Source of the DNA: a virus
Direction: 5' to 3' (one strand)
Length of the DNA stretch: 39,157 bases
Virus record (IMG/VR): IMGVR_UViG_3300030085_002620
Coordinates: 1-39,157 of that record
Positions 8,301 to 16,210 of this stretch are shown here, piece by piece. Each line of letters starts with the position of its first letter. Within the stretch, counting starts at the first letter, position 1. The notes beneath the pieces are model-generated. The model saw nothing but the letters and a program-made list of their open reading frames with translations. It had not been told where the DNA came from and did no database searches. The position numbers and the translations under genes were made by a program.

Positions 8301-9426
8301 GTTCACATTTACGGGTCAGGTCGATACTCCTCTGCTCACCTTCTCCGAGCAGAAGTTTGTTCAGGCAAGATTCCTCCCAGACGAGGCATTCACCACCTTC
8401 CAACTCAGAGTTACCGAGACTGGTCTGCAACCTGTCGAAGTTCATGGAGAACTGGACGAGTCCTTTACTCCTGCTCCAGAAGTTGGAACTGGAAGACTCT
8501 ATGGATTCAGTGGTGCAGCAGAAGCAGCAGTCTTCAATCCAATCGACAAGACTACTCTCTTCTCCTTCGAGGGCAATGCTGCAGAGAGCGAGACCAATTC
8601 TATGGTCGCGTTTGGATCTCTCTTCGGATTTGCATCTGGAGTCGAAGTTACTGCGGTCGCAGAAGAGAAGCAGGCACTGTTCTCCTTCGCTGGCAATCTT
8701 CAAGAGCGTACTACTCCTGCTCCACACGTTACAACTGGCGGACTCTTTGGATTCTCCAGCACAACCGAAGCGAAGGTCTTCGATTATCCAGAACGCACTA
8801 CACTTTACAAGTTCCACGGAACAGCAGAAGAGAGTGCATCTATTGCAGAAGAAGGAACTGCAACTCCTGGTCTGGATGTCAATGGCAATCTGGTCGAGAG
8901 TGCAACATTCGCGCACGCGGGTACAGGTTCGATCTTCGGATTCTCCAGCACAACCGAAGCAAAGGTCTTTGTTCCTCGCGGACTCAGAAACATCTTCACC
9001 GTCGTTGGCAATGGTGCAGAGAGCGAGACCAATGTCGAGATTGGTTCTGGTACACTTACTGGATTTGTTGGTGGAGCAGAGAGCACATCCAACGTCGAGG
9101 TCAAGTTCACTCTCTTCACAATCGGTGGAGAGACAGTTGGTGGAGATGTCAAATTTACTGCTGCAAATCTGGCGGTTGGTCAGGTCAGAATTGGTCTCAG
9201 CAACGACGGAATACCTGGAGACGGATCCAGAGGTATCACGATCTTCAGACTCAGAACCTTCCCAGAGGGTCCAAAGGTCAGATTTACTGGAACAAAAGCA
9301 GAGTCCTTCACTCCAGCACCACATATCGCTGAAGGTCTCATCGATATTGAGAAGGGAACTAAGGATACTAAGTCCAGATATATTGAATATAGAGACCCAC
9401 AACCTACTAGAATTGTAGTTATCTAA
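5347..9426 (+). CDS. Giant repeat-rich virion structural protein, 1359 aa
   Basis: The largest gene here. From about residue 330 onward it is built of roughly 25-45 residue beta units of the type GSGSLFGF-SxxAExxxF-PxxxxxLFxFxG, alternating with acidic xEDYGxIT units near residues 30-75, 200-230, 420-460 and 640-710. Some units are nearly identical at DNA level (a 41-base exact copy at 7903 and 8170, 267 bases apart and in frame), so the array is still expanding or being homogenised. No catalytic motif or transmembrane span is visible. Its place between fibre genes and its own late-type promoter suggest a particle component, possibly a long decoration or fibre protein. Confidence 0.7.
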   Translation: MALFQYNGIGSLRSLGNRFTTQRAVYSYNQFSILNYEELNYGSITDAVIEAEDYGEITASIEQYYQIQDFGTITLDTTGVPMGKIGIHLSADDATTRVSVGGVEFALFGRAITEVFFNPVDRVFDFQGVAVDRTTSSWLGRGVLPPVEAEALDAVVAIPPTSIFHLSTKGSAKTEVIFNKQDRILGFVGEASESRSYLFDQDDAIDFESDDFGFLNETVLRSEDYGLVTELQDVPSWDFSNVEDRGFLSPETTIKVHGRMPFSGGATESFVKGNYDGSVGNKQPRLVGTAIDYTIPKHFGDGWINIDGSPRVQIRMHYKADGGWDFYPNRFRGGSLFGFSSTAETTSVLSEGSGKLFSVKSTTTFKAVRSEVGVSEEDILVQGGAFYEVIFNQVDRVFSFNNEEINRRAFAYNLSSVVNVESIDYGFITDTITVAEDYGDVSYDEIYYPWQKEDFGTLAPTTTRLPFGLGRLHSSTETPRVRNFVGNQEHAHLRVLGTGKVYVLPKFTSKGDLVKLRGDTTFSRARDWVGTGNLPTVSGTAEAVAFVPAKDDRALFNFEGELVEKFGKGNYDGVGQLFGFDSSSVSIIIGVTVSGLFSVHGEVVDKAIFNEVGSGSLGHFDGGAESVTFDYNSESSFGVCEGEDYGSVAEPPFNVGASAVIGPYANDLISTYANREVSSFGTVPNAIDYGYVNQYYQYNHEDYGTLYPDDCLEPQGLQLQFVSTTTDSLVKPFIGSGSIFSFVGGEEETATEWTGSGTLDLNGELQESVTPATEIGSGSLFSYVSFTEAAAFVPAKADPLFAIDGGLRISAVKEQESELKFTAAWEASGSLFGIDGSGEATGNEHTGSGSIFVRDSGVRIEPESFTPWIPEGRGSIFSFVSFTESATFVPAKKKALFGFSGAATDIRFTAAYVTIETTHLLLRGSPKIFVLPKHTGAGTLFVRDSGVRIEPESFTPFIPPGEGNIGNFGGAAEAFGANPPDDFTLFTFTGQVDTPLLTFSEQKFVQARFLPDEAFTTFQLRVTETGLQPVEVHGELDESFTPAPEVGTGRLYGFSGAAEAAVFNPIDKTTLFSFEGNAAESETNSMVAFGSLFGFASGVEVTAVAEEKQALFSFAGNLQERTTPAPHVTTGGLFGFSSTTEAKVFDYPERTTLYKFHGTAEESASIAEEGTATPGLDVNGNLVESATFAHAGTGSIFGFSSTTEAKVFVPRGLRNIFTVVGNGAESETNVEIGSGTLTGFVGGAESTSNVEVKFTLFTIGGETVGGDVKFTAANLAVGQVRIGLSNDGIPGDGSRGITIFRLRTFPEGPKVRFTGTKAESFTPAPHIAEGLIDIEKGTKDTKSRYIEYRDPQPTRIVVI
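7903..8210 (+). repeat. In-frame 41-bp exact direct repeat pair inside the 1359-aa gene
   Basis: The same 41 bases occur at 7903-7943 and 8170-8210, encoding the VRDSGVRIEPESFT segment twice, 89 codons apart. A second shorter pair, encoding GFSSTTEAKVF, occurs near 8749 and 8938 (189 bases apart). Both periods are multiples of three, so gain or loss of a unit keeps the reading frame. Confidence 0.85.
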
Positions 9427-9429
9427 ACT

Positions 9430-9437
9430 GATAAATA
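9430..9437 (+). promoter_or_regulatory. Late promoter motif GATAAATA
   Basis: NATAAATA match four bases after the stop of the 1359-aa gene and 26 bases before the ATG at 9464. Confidence 0.6.
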
Positions 9438-9463
9438 AATATAACGCATTTTAGTGGACCTTA

Positions 9464-9922
9464 ATGGCTAATACCAAACGGGTACAACTGCGTAAAGGGA
9501 CGGAGTTGGAGCACTCTACATTTACTGGTGCTCTTGCTGAAGTAACTTTTGATACTGATAAAGGGACAATTAGAGTTCATGATGGACTCACTTTGTCTGG
9601 GGTAGAGATTCAAAAATCTCGATTGACTGATTTAGACGGTTCTCATAATGGCAATGTCCTGAGAACTAATATGAAATACTTTAGTGATACCTCAGCAGGT
9701 CCTTTTGCAGTTTATCTACCAACACTTCGATTTGTAGGAGATACTATTCATCTTGCAGATTCCAAATACACCTGGAATATAAATAATCTTACAGTATATG
9801 CTCAAGGTGGAGACCAAATAAAAGACAGCACTGGGTTCATCGATACATTTTTAAACTGTGACGTTGCTGGTGAGTATGTCGAACTTATTTGGGAAGGAAC
9901 TTTCTGGAGGATGTTCTCATGA
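9464..9922 (+). CDS. Virion protein with Mtd-type N-terminal domain, 152 aa
   Basis: Residues 4-50 (KRVQLRKGTELEHSTFTGAL, then a TFDTDKGTIRVHDG turn) match the short beta domain found at the N-terminus of phage tropism and tail-fibre proteins (the Mtd N-terminal type), which anchors a protein in a fibre. The C-terminal 60 residues (GDTIHLADS, NNLTVYAQGG, VELIWEGTFWRMFS) resemble the capping module at the end of the 1279-aa fibre and the protein at 28534. It is coupled to the next gene by an ATGA overlap. A small fibre or adaptor protein is likely. Confidence 0.65.
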   Translation: MANTKRVQLRKGTELEHSTFTGALAEVTFDTDKGTIRVHDGLTLSGVEIQKSRLTDLDGSHNGNVLRTNMKYFSDTSAGPFAVYLPTLRFVGDTIHLADSKYTWNINNLTVYAQGGDQIKDSTGFIDTFLNCDVAGEYVELIWEGTFWRMFS

Positions 9923-10275
9923 ACCTAAGTAGAATGGATGGTTCGATGAAACATGTTGTTCAATCGAACGATTTCATCGTACATGCCCTGCGTAGAGACG
10001 CAGATGGTATGCTTCGTTACACAAAAGTAGGTTCTGGGAGCACCGACATAGGAGACTTCCATAGAACTGATGGAACTCAATATCCAGGGTTCCTTGATGG
10101 TGAAGATTATGTGGAAGAAACAACTGAGGATAAAACTTATAAGAATAATCCACATGATAAATACCAACAGTATAGATTTGACTTCAGAAATCTACACTAT
10201 TTTATAGACAGTGATGGATACCTTGTCGCCCGTATTAACGGCACATATGATTACACAACCGAAGGACCTAAGTAA
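9919..10275 (+). CDS. Conserved-looking hypothetical protein in the virion block, 118 aa
   Basis: The ATG at 9919 overlaps the upstream stop (ATGA) and is preferred to the TTG at 9889. The protein is polar and aromatic rich (HALRRDADGMLRYTKVGS, KYQQYRFDFRNLHYFIDSDG) with no signal peptide or membrane span. Its last residues (GYLVARINGTYDYT) look like two final beta strands. Its position between a small fibre protein and the large fibre, under the same late promoter, argues for a particle or fibre-assembly role, but I do not recognise a family. Confidence 0.6.
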   Translation: MNLSRMDGSMKHVVQSNDFIVHALRRDADGMLRYTKVGSGSTDIGDFHRTDGTQYPGFLDGEDYVEETTEDKTYKNNPHDKYQQYRFDFRNLHYFIDSDGYLVARINGTYDYTTEGPK

Positions 10276-10293
10276 GAAAGGAATTAACTAACG

Positions 10294-13200
10294 ATGGCTG
10301 ATTTTAGATTAGGAAGACTAAAATTCAATTGGAGAGGCGACTGGGCTCCTAGCACCGAATATGTCATTGATGATATCGTCAAGTTTGGTGCTAACACTTA
10401 TGTCGTCACTACCAATCACACCTCCGCTGCGAGCGAAACGGAATGGTATGACACCGATGAGTCATACTGGAGTCTGCATGTTGAGGGTATCCGTAACGTA
10501 GGATCGTATACACAAGGAACCTTCTACAAAATTAACGATATCTTCAAGTATGGTAACACTCAATATCGTGTTACTGCAGGTATCGGAACCACTGCAGGTC
10601 TGGTGTTCCCAGGTATTGGGACCATGGCACCAGCAAACCCCAACGTAGTATCTTATGTTGCTGGTTTTAATGGTGAAGGTGACTGGGATGCTGGTACGGT
10701 ATACGAGACTGGAGACGTTGTTCTCTATGCTGGTAACTCTTATGTTGCTATTTCTACCTCTGTACAGGGAGCAATTCCTCCAACTGAACTTGATACTCAG
10801 TGGGAATTCCTCGCACAAGGTCATAACTCTGTAGGTCTGAGCACCTATGAGTCTGGAGTTACCTATTACAGAGGCGACTTGGTAACCGTTGGTGGTGATA
10901 CCTATCAGGTAGTTGCTTCTTCTGCAGAGTATATCCACCCAACTAAGGGTCTGACCATTGGTATTGGTTCTACTACAGTTGGTGTTGCTCAAACTGCATG
11001 GTCTCTGTATAACAGAGGTCTGAGATATGCAGGATCCTTCTCTACAACTACTGAATACTTCAGAAATGATGTTGTTGAGTATGCATCGTCTTCTTATGTT
11101 GGTATTGCTTCTACTTCCGTAACTGGAATTGTTCCTGGATCTGATCAGACCAAGTGGGCAGCGATGGCAGTTGGTGATTCCAACGCTCTGCTGACACAAA
11201 CTGGTGATATTCTGATTAGAGACAATACTGCTCCAACCAGACTGGGTGTCGGAATGACATATCAGTCACTGGGTATTGGAACAGATAACGTTCCTACTTG
11301 GATGACCATCGGTGATTCCACTAGAATTTATCACGTTGACCCCGAACTGGGTAAGGATACCTTCAATGGTAGCACCCCAGACATGGCGTTCAGAACGCTG
11401 AAGACAGCATGTGATAACGCAAGCGCGATTACAGATATTACTGGATTCATTTATGATGAAGTAACTGGTCTGTCTACAGTTACAGCACCAAACCACGGTA
11501 TTCTTTATCCAAATATTACCGTTAGACTGAGAGACATTGAGTTCTCTTGCCTCTCTGGTGGTAATAGTTATGCAGTTAACGCATTCCAGTATGATGCTGG
11601 TGCTGGTATTGCAACTTGTACCGTTGGTGCAGCAATGACTGGTCTCAATGTTGGAGACACAATCAGACTTGATAACCTTGAATTCACCTGCCCAGGTGGT
11701 TCTGGTATCACAACAACCATCTTCCCTGATGGAACAAGACCTGAAGGTTATAACTTCACCGTAAGTGCAATCAACGGTCCTCAGCAGATTGAATTCTCTG
11801 TTGGTATCTCTACCATTCAGCACGTATACGTCTCTGGTGGTACACTGTTTGTTGGTGTTGACACTTCATTCTTCCCAAGAAACGTTCTTACATCTTACTT
11901 CAACGTTATTGACGTTGTTGACAACAATACATTCACCATTAACGCTGGTGTATCGTCAATCACTCACACTTATGTACAGGGTGGACAAGTTCTGAACCTG
12001 TCTCCTGCTGTTATTAGACTGTCTTCTTCTGAATTCGTTGAGCAACTTCCACTTGTTGTTCCTCCATTCACCTCTGTTGTTGGTTCTACGCTGAGATCTT
12101 CTAAGATTAGACCTGCTTCTGGTCTGTCTGCTGACGGCATAACTCCTAACAACCGTCAGACCATGTTCCAACTGTCTGACGCAACAACGATTCAGGGTCT
12201 GAACGTTGATGGCATGGTTGGATTTGATTATGATTCTTCTTATCCTTATCAGTTAGAGTACACTACTGTTAGAACTGGTGTTGGTACAACTGCTTGTGGT
12301 ATCTACTTCGCATACAACCCCAACTCTCCAATTCTGAACAAGTCCCCTTACGTTAAGGACTGTACTGCATTCGGTAATCCTCCAACTGATGGTGGTTCTG
12401 GTGGTGCTGGTGTTGGTGTCTTCATCGACGGTAACGTCCATGATTCTGGATTCCGCACGATGGTCTTCGACGCCTTCACTAACGTTCTGAGTGATGGTGC
12501 TGGATTCATCCTTGACAATGACGCTGGTGCTGAGATCGTCTCCTCCTTCACATACTACTGTAAGTGGGGTTACTACTCTGGTGGTGGTTCTAGAATTCGT
12601 GGTGTTGGTGGTAACAACTCTTACGGTGACTACGGCGTTATCGCATCTGGATTCTCTACTGCTGAGACTCCAAGAACCCTGAGACTGTTTGGTGACAAGC
12701 TCGACACTGCAGTTGGTACTATAAGCGGTACAATTGCAATCGGTAACACCATCACTGGTGGAACCTCTGGTGCTAAGGCAACCTTCATCAACGACCAAAC
12801 TTCTTCTGACGCGATCTACTTCAAGTACTATCCTGGTTACGGTGATCCTAGCGTTGGCGCTGGTCAAACCGTTGGTATTGGTACTACCTCCTTCGTTCCT
12901 GGCGAGTGGTTGAACTTCGTTGGATCTGGTACAACTGGTGCTATCCAAGTCTCCGCAGTCGCAGGATCTGTTGGTGGTCAGAAGGGCGTTCTGTTTGAAC
13001 TTGACCTTGCTGATGGCGCTAACTTACCACTGGTTGGTGACGCGATTGGTATTAAGACTACTGGTATTGGTAGTGATCTGGTCAATAACGACGCAAGATT
13101 CTACATCATCAACAACGTAACTGGATTCCAGACTTCCTGGACTCAGTACAGAGGTGACATTGGAGATTCTCCTGTTACTTACTCTGGTCGTGTGGTTGTT

Positions 13201-14133
13201 ACTGTATCTCCTGAGAAGGGAATCAGAACACCTGATACACGTACTGGACTTGGTGCTACTAACAACCTTGATGGTGGCGGTGGTTCCATGGTCGAAGTTA
13301 GAACTAAGTTCTCTAACGCACGTCTGACTGGTCACGACTTCCTCTCCATTGGTGTTGGTAACAAGGTTGAAACCAACTATCCAAACGTTAACGAGGCAAA
13401 CGTACAGCAGGGTAATGAGACCAACAACTTCGGTCCTGGTAGAGTATTCTTCGTCTCTACTGACCAAGGTGGTAACTTCAGAGTTGGTGACTTCTTCTCC
13501 GTTAACCAGTTGACTGGTGCTGCTACCCTGGACGCTTCCGCGTTCAACCTGTCTGGTCTGACAGAACTGAGACTGGGTTCACTGGGTGGTCAGATCGGTG
13601 AGGCGATCAACGAGTTCTCCTCTGACGAGACCATGAGTGGTAACTCCAACACCGCTTGCCCAACTGAATTCGCGGTTCGCGGATTCCTGACACGCGGCAG
13701 CATGGGTGTTGAGGCAATGGTTCCACCTAAGGGAACAACTGCACAAAGACCTGTATCTCCAATCCAAGGTGGACTGAGATTCAACACAGATCTGGGATCC
13801 TTTGAAGGATACAGCGGAACTGCTTGGGTGCCCATCGGTGGTCTGCAGAACGTAGATGTAACTACTACTTACACTGCATCTCCATTCCAGACCCTCTGGT
13901 GTGATACAAGTGGTGGTGGATACACTGTTACTCTTCCTCCAACTCCTAATAAGGGAGATGTCGTTAGAATCCTTGATGTTGGTAAGTCCTTCGACAGCAA
14001 CACACTCACGGTTGGCAGAAATGGCAAGCGTATCATGGGTGACGCAGCGGATCTAACGGTAACAACTGAAGGTGCAGCATTCGATCTGATCTTCTACAAC
14101 GACACATACGGTTGGAGAATCTTCTCCGTCTGA
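10294..14133 (+). CDS. Large fibre protein with carbohydrate-binding-like repeats, 1279 aa
   Basis: Five N-terminal repeats of about 55-60 residues, each with G-W/Y-x5-TxYxxxDIVxYGxxxY (for example GDWAPSTEYVIDDIVKFG at 14 and GDWDAGTVYETGDVVLYAG near 129), resemble small chitin-binding-type carbohydrate modules. From about residue 345 a VDPELGKDTFNGSTPDMAFR motif marks the start of a region like the beta-helices of phage tail spikes, followed by about 800 residues of Gly/Thr/Asn-rich beta sequence. The last 105 residues form a module shared with the gene at 28534. C-ending codons indicate high expression. A host-surface recognition fibre is the best reading; no lyase residues can be assigned. 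Confidence 0.75.
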   Translation: MADFRLGRLKFNWRGDWAPSTEYVIDDIVKFGANTYVVTTNHTSAASETEWYDTDESYWSLHVEGIRNVGSYTQGTFYKINDIFKYGNTQYRVTAGIGTTAGLVFPGIGTMAPANPNVVSYVAGFNGEGDWDAGTVYETGDVVLYAGNSYVAISTSVQGAIPPTELDTQWEFLAQGHNSVGLSTYESGVTYYRGDLVTVGGDTYQVVASSAEYIHPTKGLTIGIGSTTVGVAQTAWSLYNRGLRYAGSFSTTTEYFRNDVVEYASSSYVGIASTSVTGIVPGSDQTKWAAMAVGDSNALLTQTGDILIRDNTAPTRLGVGMTYQSLGIGTDNVPTWMTIGDSTRIYHVDPELGKDTFNGSTPDMAFRTLKTACDNASAITDITGFIYDEVTGLSTVTAPNHGILYPNITVRLRDIEFSCLSGGNSYAVNAFQYDAGAGIATCTVGAAMTGLNVGDTIRLDNLEFTCPGGSGITTTIFPDGTRPEGYNFTVSAINGPQQIEFSVGISTIQHVYVSGGTLFVGVDTSFFPRNVLTSYFNVIDVVDNNTFTINAGVSSITHTYVQGGQVLNLSPAVIRLSSSEFVEQLPLVVPPFTSVVGSTLRSSKIRPASGLSADGITPNNRQTMFQLSDATTIQGLNVDGMVGFDYDSSYPYQLEYTTVRTGVGTTACGIYFAYNPNSPILNKSPYVKDCTAFGNPPTDGGSGGAGVGVFIDGNVHDSGFRTMVFDAFTNVLSDGAGFILDNDAGAEIVSSFTYYCKWGYYSGGGSRIRGVGGNNSYGDYGVIASGFSTAETPRTLRLFGDKLDTAVGTISGTIAIGNTITGGTSGAKATFINDQTSSDAIYFKYYPGYGDPSVGAGQTVGIGTTSFVPGEWLNFVGSGTTGAIQVSAVAGSVGGQKGVLFELDLADGANLPLVGDAIGIKTTGIGSDLVNNDARFYIINNVTGFQTSWTQYRGDIGDSPVTYSGRVVVTVSPEKGIRTPDTRTGLGATNNLDGGGGSMVEVRTKFSNARLTGHDFLSIGVGNKVETNYPNVNEANVQQGNETNNFGPGRVFFVSTDQGGNFRVGDFFSVNQLTGAATLDASAFNLSGLTELRLGSLGGQIGEAINEFSSDETMSGNSNTACPTEFAVRGFLTRGSMGVEAMVPPKGTTAQRPVSPIQGGLRFNTDLGSFEGYSGTAWVPIGGLQNVDVTTTYTASPFQTLWCDTSGGGYTVTLPPTPNKGDVVRILDVGKSFDSNTLTVGRNGKRIMGDAADLTVTTEGAAFDLIFYNDTYGWRIFSV

Positions 14134-14146
14134 TGTATACGGTACG

Positions 14147-14175
14147 GGGGGGACTTTGGGTTCCCCCTCTTCTTT
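14147..14175 (+). terminator. Intrinsic terminator
   Basis: A run of seven G plus A pairs with TTCCCCC(T) (stem about 14147-14153 with 14162-14168, loop of eight) and is followed by a pyrimidine-rich CTTCTTTATT tail. It begins 13 bases after the stop of the 1279-aa fibre and precedes a late promoter. Confidence 0.7.
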
Positions 14176-14189
14176 ATTATGTACGTTTA

Positions 14190-14197
14190 TATAAATA
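14190..14197 (+). promoter_or_regulatory. Late promoter motif TATAAATA
   Basis: Perfect octamer ending 24 bases before the ATG at 14222. With the terminator just upstream it isolates the three cysteine-rich genes as one late unit ending at the terminator at 16666. Confidence 0.8.
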
Positions 14198-14221
14198 ATA
14201 GAACGAGGATTAATGTAAAAA

Positions 14222-15004
14222 ATGGCATCCTACGGAAGTTACAAAAAGATTGTACAAGGTCAGATTATAGATGGCACTGTACCTAATGCCGCTCTTGATC
14301 CAAATGCGGGACTTAAATATTATGTGAAGCACATTTATGGGCAACCTCAGGTTTGCTCTCCTGGTTGTTGCTGTCTTTGGACAGTTCCTGATGGAGTCAA
14401 GAGAGTGACCTTTGAACTCTGGGGTGCTGGTGGTAATGGTAACGGACACTGCTCTTGCAACCGCTGTCACCACTATCAAGGCGCTGGTGGAGGATTTTAC
14501 TCCAGTAAAACCATTAGTGTTCAGGGAGGTTGGCAGTATACTGTTTGTGCTGCTGGTGTTTATCGTTGCTGCTCTAGAGAGTGTGTTGGATGTAAGGGTT
14601 GCTCCTCATATGTAAATGGGTGCAATTTGAGTGGATTCTGCGCTAACGGTGGTTCTTGCGGAAGAGCAAATACCAGCTGGGATACTGCATGTTACTCCTT
14701 CTTTGAGTGTTGCGCGGAACCAACATCAAATAATGCTGACTTCCAGATGGGTAATCACATTGGTCACTGGGGTGGATCAGTCTTCTGCCACTGTAACTAT
14801 CAGTGGACTTGTACTACTAATGCACCATTCCTTGCTGGTGGATCTGGCTCTGCATCTGCACTTGTTAACTGCTGGAACCGTTGTGGATGCTGGCACGTAC
14901 CATACGGTGTAGGTGGACAAAGTGGTATGACCACTTATTGTGAGAGATGCTGCGGACAAGGTGGCATGGGTGGCGGCGGACTCGTCAAGATTACCTACGT
15001 TTGA
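14222..15004 (+). CDS. Cysteine-rich glycine-rich virion protein, paralog 1 (260 aa, 28 Cys)
   Basis: Begins MASYGSYKKI, then a beta segment and the CSPGCCCLW cluster near residue 44. The pattern VTFELWGAGGNGNG followed by a C-terminal GGGGLVKITYV is that of the glycine-rich beta domain used at phage tail-fibre tips and adhesins. Superimposed on it are 28 cysteines, including CSCNRCHHY (about 78-86), CCSRECVGCKGC (about 119-130), FCHC and CERCCGQ. Cys at nearly 11 percent points to dense disulfides or metal binding. No signal peptide is seen. First of three tandem copies under one late promoter. Receptor-binding tip is the leading inference; metal carrier is an alternative. Confidence 0.75.
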   Translation: MASYGSYKKIVQGQIIDGTVPNAALDPNAGLKYYVKHIYGQPQVCSPGCCCLWTVPDGVKRVTFELWGAGGNGNGHCSCNRCHHYQGAGGGFYSSKTISVQGGWQYTVCAAGVYRCCSRECVGCKGCSSYVNGCNLSGFCANGGSCGRANTSWDTACYSFFECCAEPTSNNADFQMGNHIGHWGGSVFCHCNYQWTCTTNAPFLAGGSGSASALVNCWNRCGCWHVPYGVGGQSGMTTYCERCCGQGGMGGGGLVKITYV

Positions 15005-16210
15005 TCGGAGCATAAAAAGAAATGGCAAACTATTCTAGTTACAAGAAATTAAGTGCCGATAGTATCGTAGATGGTGCTGTCGAAGCAGCAGACTTTAGTA
15101 CTGCTCTTAATGGAACTTATGGTGTTAAGTGGTTCCACGGTGGACCATGCCGATGCACACCTGGATGTTGCTGTCTTTGGCAAGTTCCTACTGGAGTGAA
15201 GACACTTCAAATTCAAATTTGGGGTTCTGGCGGTAATGGTTCTGGTGCATGTTCATGCAACCGTTGCCATCACTACAGAGGTTCAAGTGGTGGATACTAT
15301 AATGTAAAAACCATTGATGTTCAAGAGGGTTGGCAGTATACTGTATGTGCTGCTGGTGTTTATCCATGTCTCTCTAGAGAGTGCTCTGGTTGTGAAGGAT
15401 GTACTTCTTATGTAAATGGATGTAATCTGAGTGGATTCTGTGCCAGAGGTGGTGCAAGAGGATATGCGAACACCAGCTGGGCAGAACTATGCCACTCTGT
15501 TAATGAGTGCTGTGTTCAACCAGGACAACATGGTGGTGACTGGTATCAAGTCACTCATACAGGAAGTTGGTCTGGTGCTGAATTTGTTTATGACAGAGGA
15601 TTCTGCCATTGCTATAACCAAGGAATGTTCTCCAGTGGTGCTGCACTGATTGGAACGGTGTCTACACAGTCTATTAGAGAGTGCTGGATTAAGTGTGCTT
15701 GTTGGTCTGTTCCTTATGGTAATGGTGGTGCAAGTGCTATGACTTCATATTGTGAACGCTGCTGTGGTCAAGGTGGTACTGGTGGCGGTGGTCTCGTTAA
15801 GATCACATACTTCTGATCCTAAATAAACTTATAGAGAGCGTCAACAAATGGCACAGTATTCTAATTATAAGAAAGTAAGCGGAGAATCCTTCCCAACAGG
15901 ATCGATTGGTCCAACAAAGGTTGCAACAAGTGGACTGGATACTTGGAATGTTAAGTGGGTTTATGGGTGTGCATGTGCGACCAGTCCAGGTTGCTGCTGT
16001 CTTTGGACAGTTCCTACTGGTGTAAGAAGAGCTACTTTTGAACTCTGGGGTGCTGGTGGTAATGGTTCTGGATCTTGTTCATGCCAGCGTTGTCACATCT
16101 ACGGTGGCGCTCAAGGTGGATATTACAATACAAGAACTATTGATGTTCAAGCAGGTTGGACATATACTATTTGTGCTGCTGGTGTTTATCGTTGCTGCTC
16201 TAGAGAGTGT
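14544..16210 (+). repeat. 41-bp exact direct repeat between cysteine-rich paralogs 1 and 3
   Basis: Identical 41-base copies at 14544-14584 and 16170-16210, in the same codon phase, over the CAAGVYRCCSREC-encoding segment. Recombination between them would delete copy 2 and produce a 1/3 hybrid. Confidence 0.85.
15022..15816 (+). CDS. Cysteine-rich glycine-rich virion protein, paralog 2 (264 aa, 26 Cys)
   Basis: Same architecture as its upstream neighbour: MANYSSYKKL start, CTPGCCCLW, IQIWGSGGNGSG, CSCNRCHHY, CLSRECSGCEGC, SYVNGCNLSGFC, CERCCGQGGTGGGG and terminal LVKITYF. It lacks two cysteines found in copy 1 (YPCLSRE for YRCCSRE, and ARGGARG for ANGGSCG). Its middle segment (about residues 165-220) differs most from the other copies, including an insertion around EFVYDRGFCHC. 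This conserved-frame, variable-middle pattern is what a recognition surface would show. Seventeen bases separate it from copy 1, and GGAG precedes its ATG. Confidence 0.75.
   Translation: MANYSSYKKLSADSIVDGAVEAADFSTALNGTYGVKWFHGGPCRCTPGCCCLWQVPTGVKTLQIQIWGSGGNGSGACSCNRCHHYRGSSGGYYNVKTIDVQEGWQYTVCAAGVYPCLSRECSGCEGCTSYVNGCNLSGFCARGGARGYANTSWAELCHSVNECCVQPGQHGGDWYQVTHTGSWSGAEFVYDRGFCHCYNQGMFSSGAALIGTVSTQSIRECWIKCACWSVPYGNGGASAMTSYCERCCGQGGTGGGGLVKITYF

Noticed and set aside
6025-9402. Two long minus-strand open frames (692 and 427 aa) and plus-strand alternative frames over the 1359-aa gene
   Set aside because: They mirror the repeat structure of the real gene and have improbable composition (Ser/Arg/Cys rich). 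No ribosome sites or promoters.
9464-9922. Mtd-type domain suggesting a diversity-generating retroelement
   Set aside because: No reverse transcriptase gene and no template/variable repeat pair is visible in the window; the domain is common in ordinary fibres.
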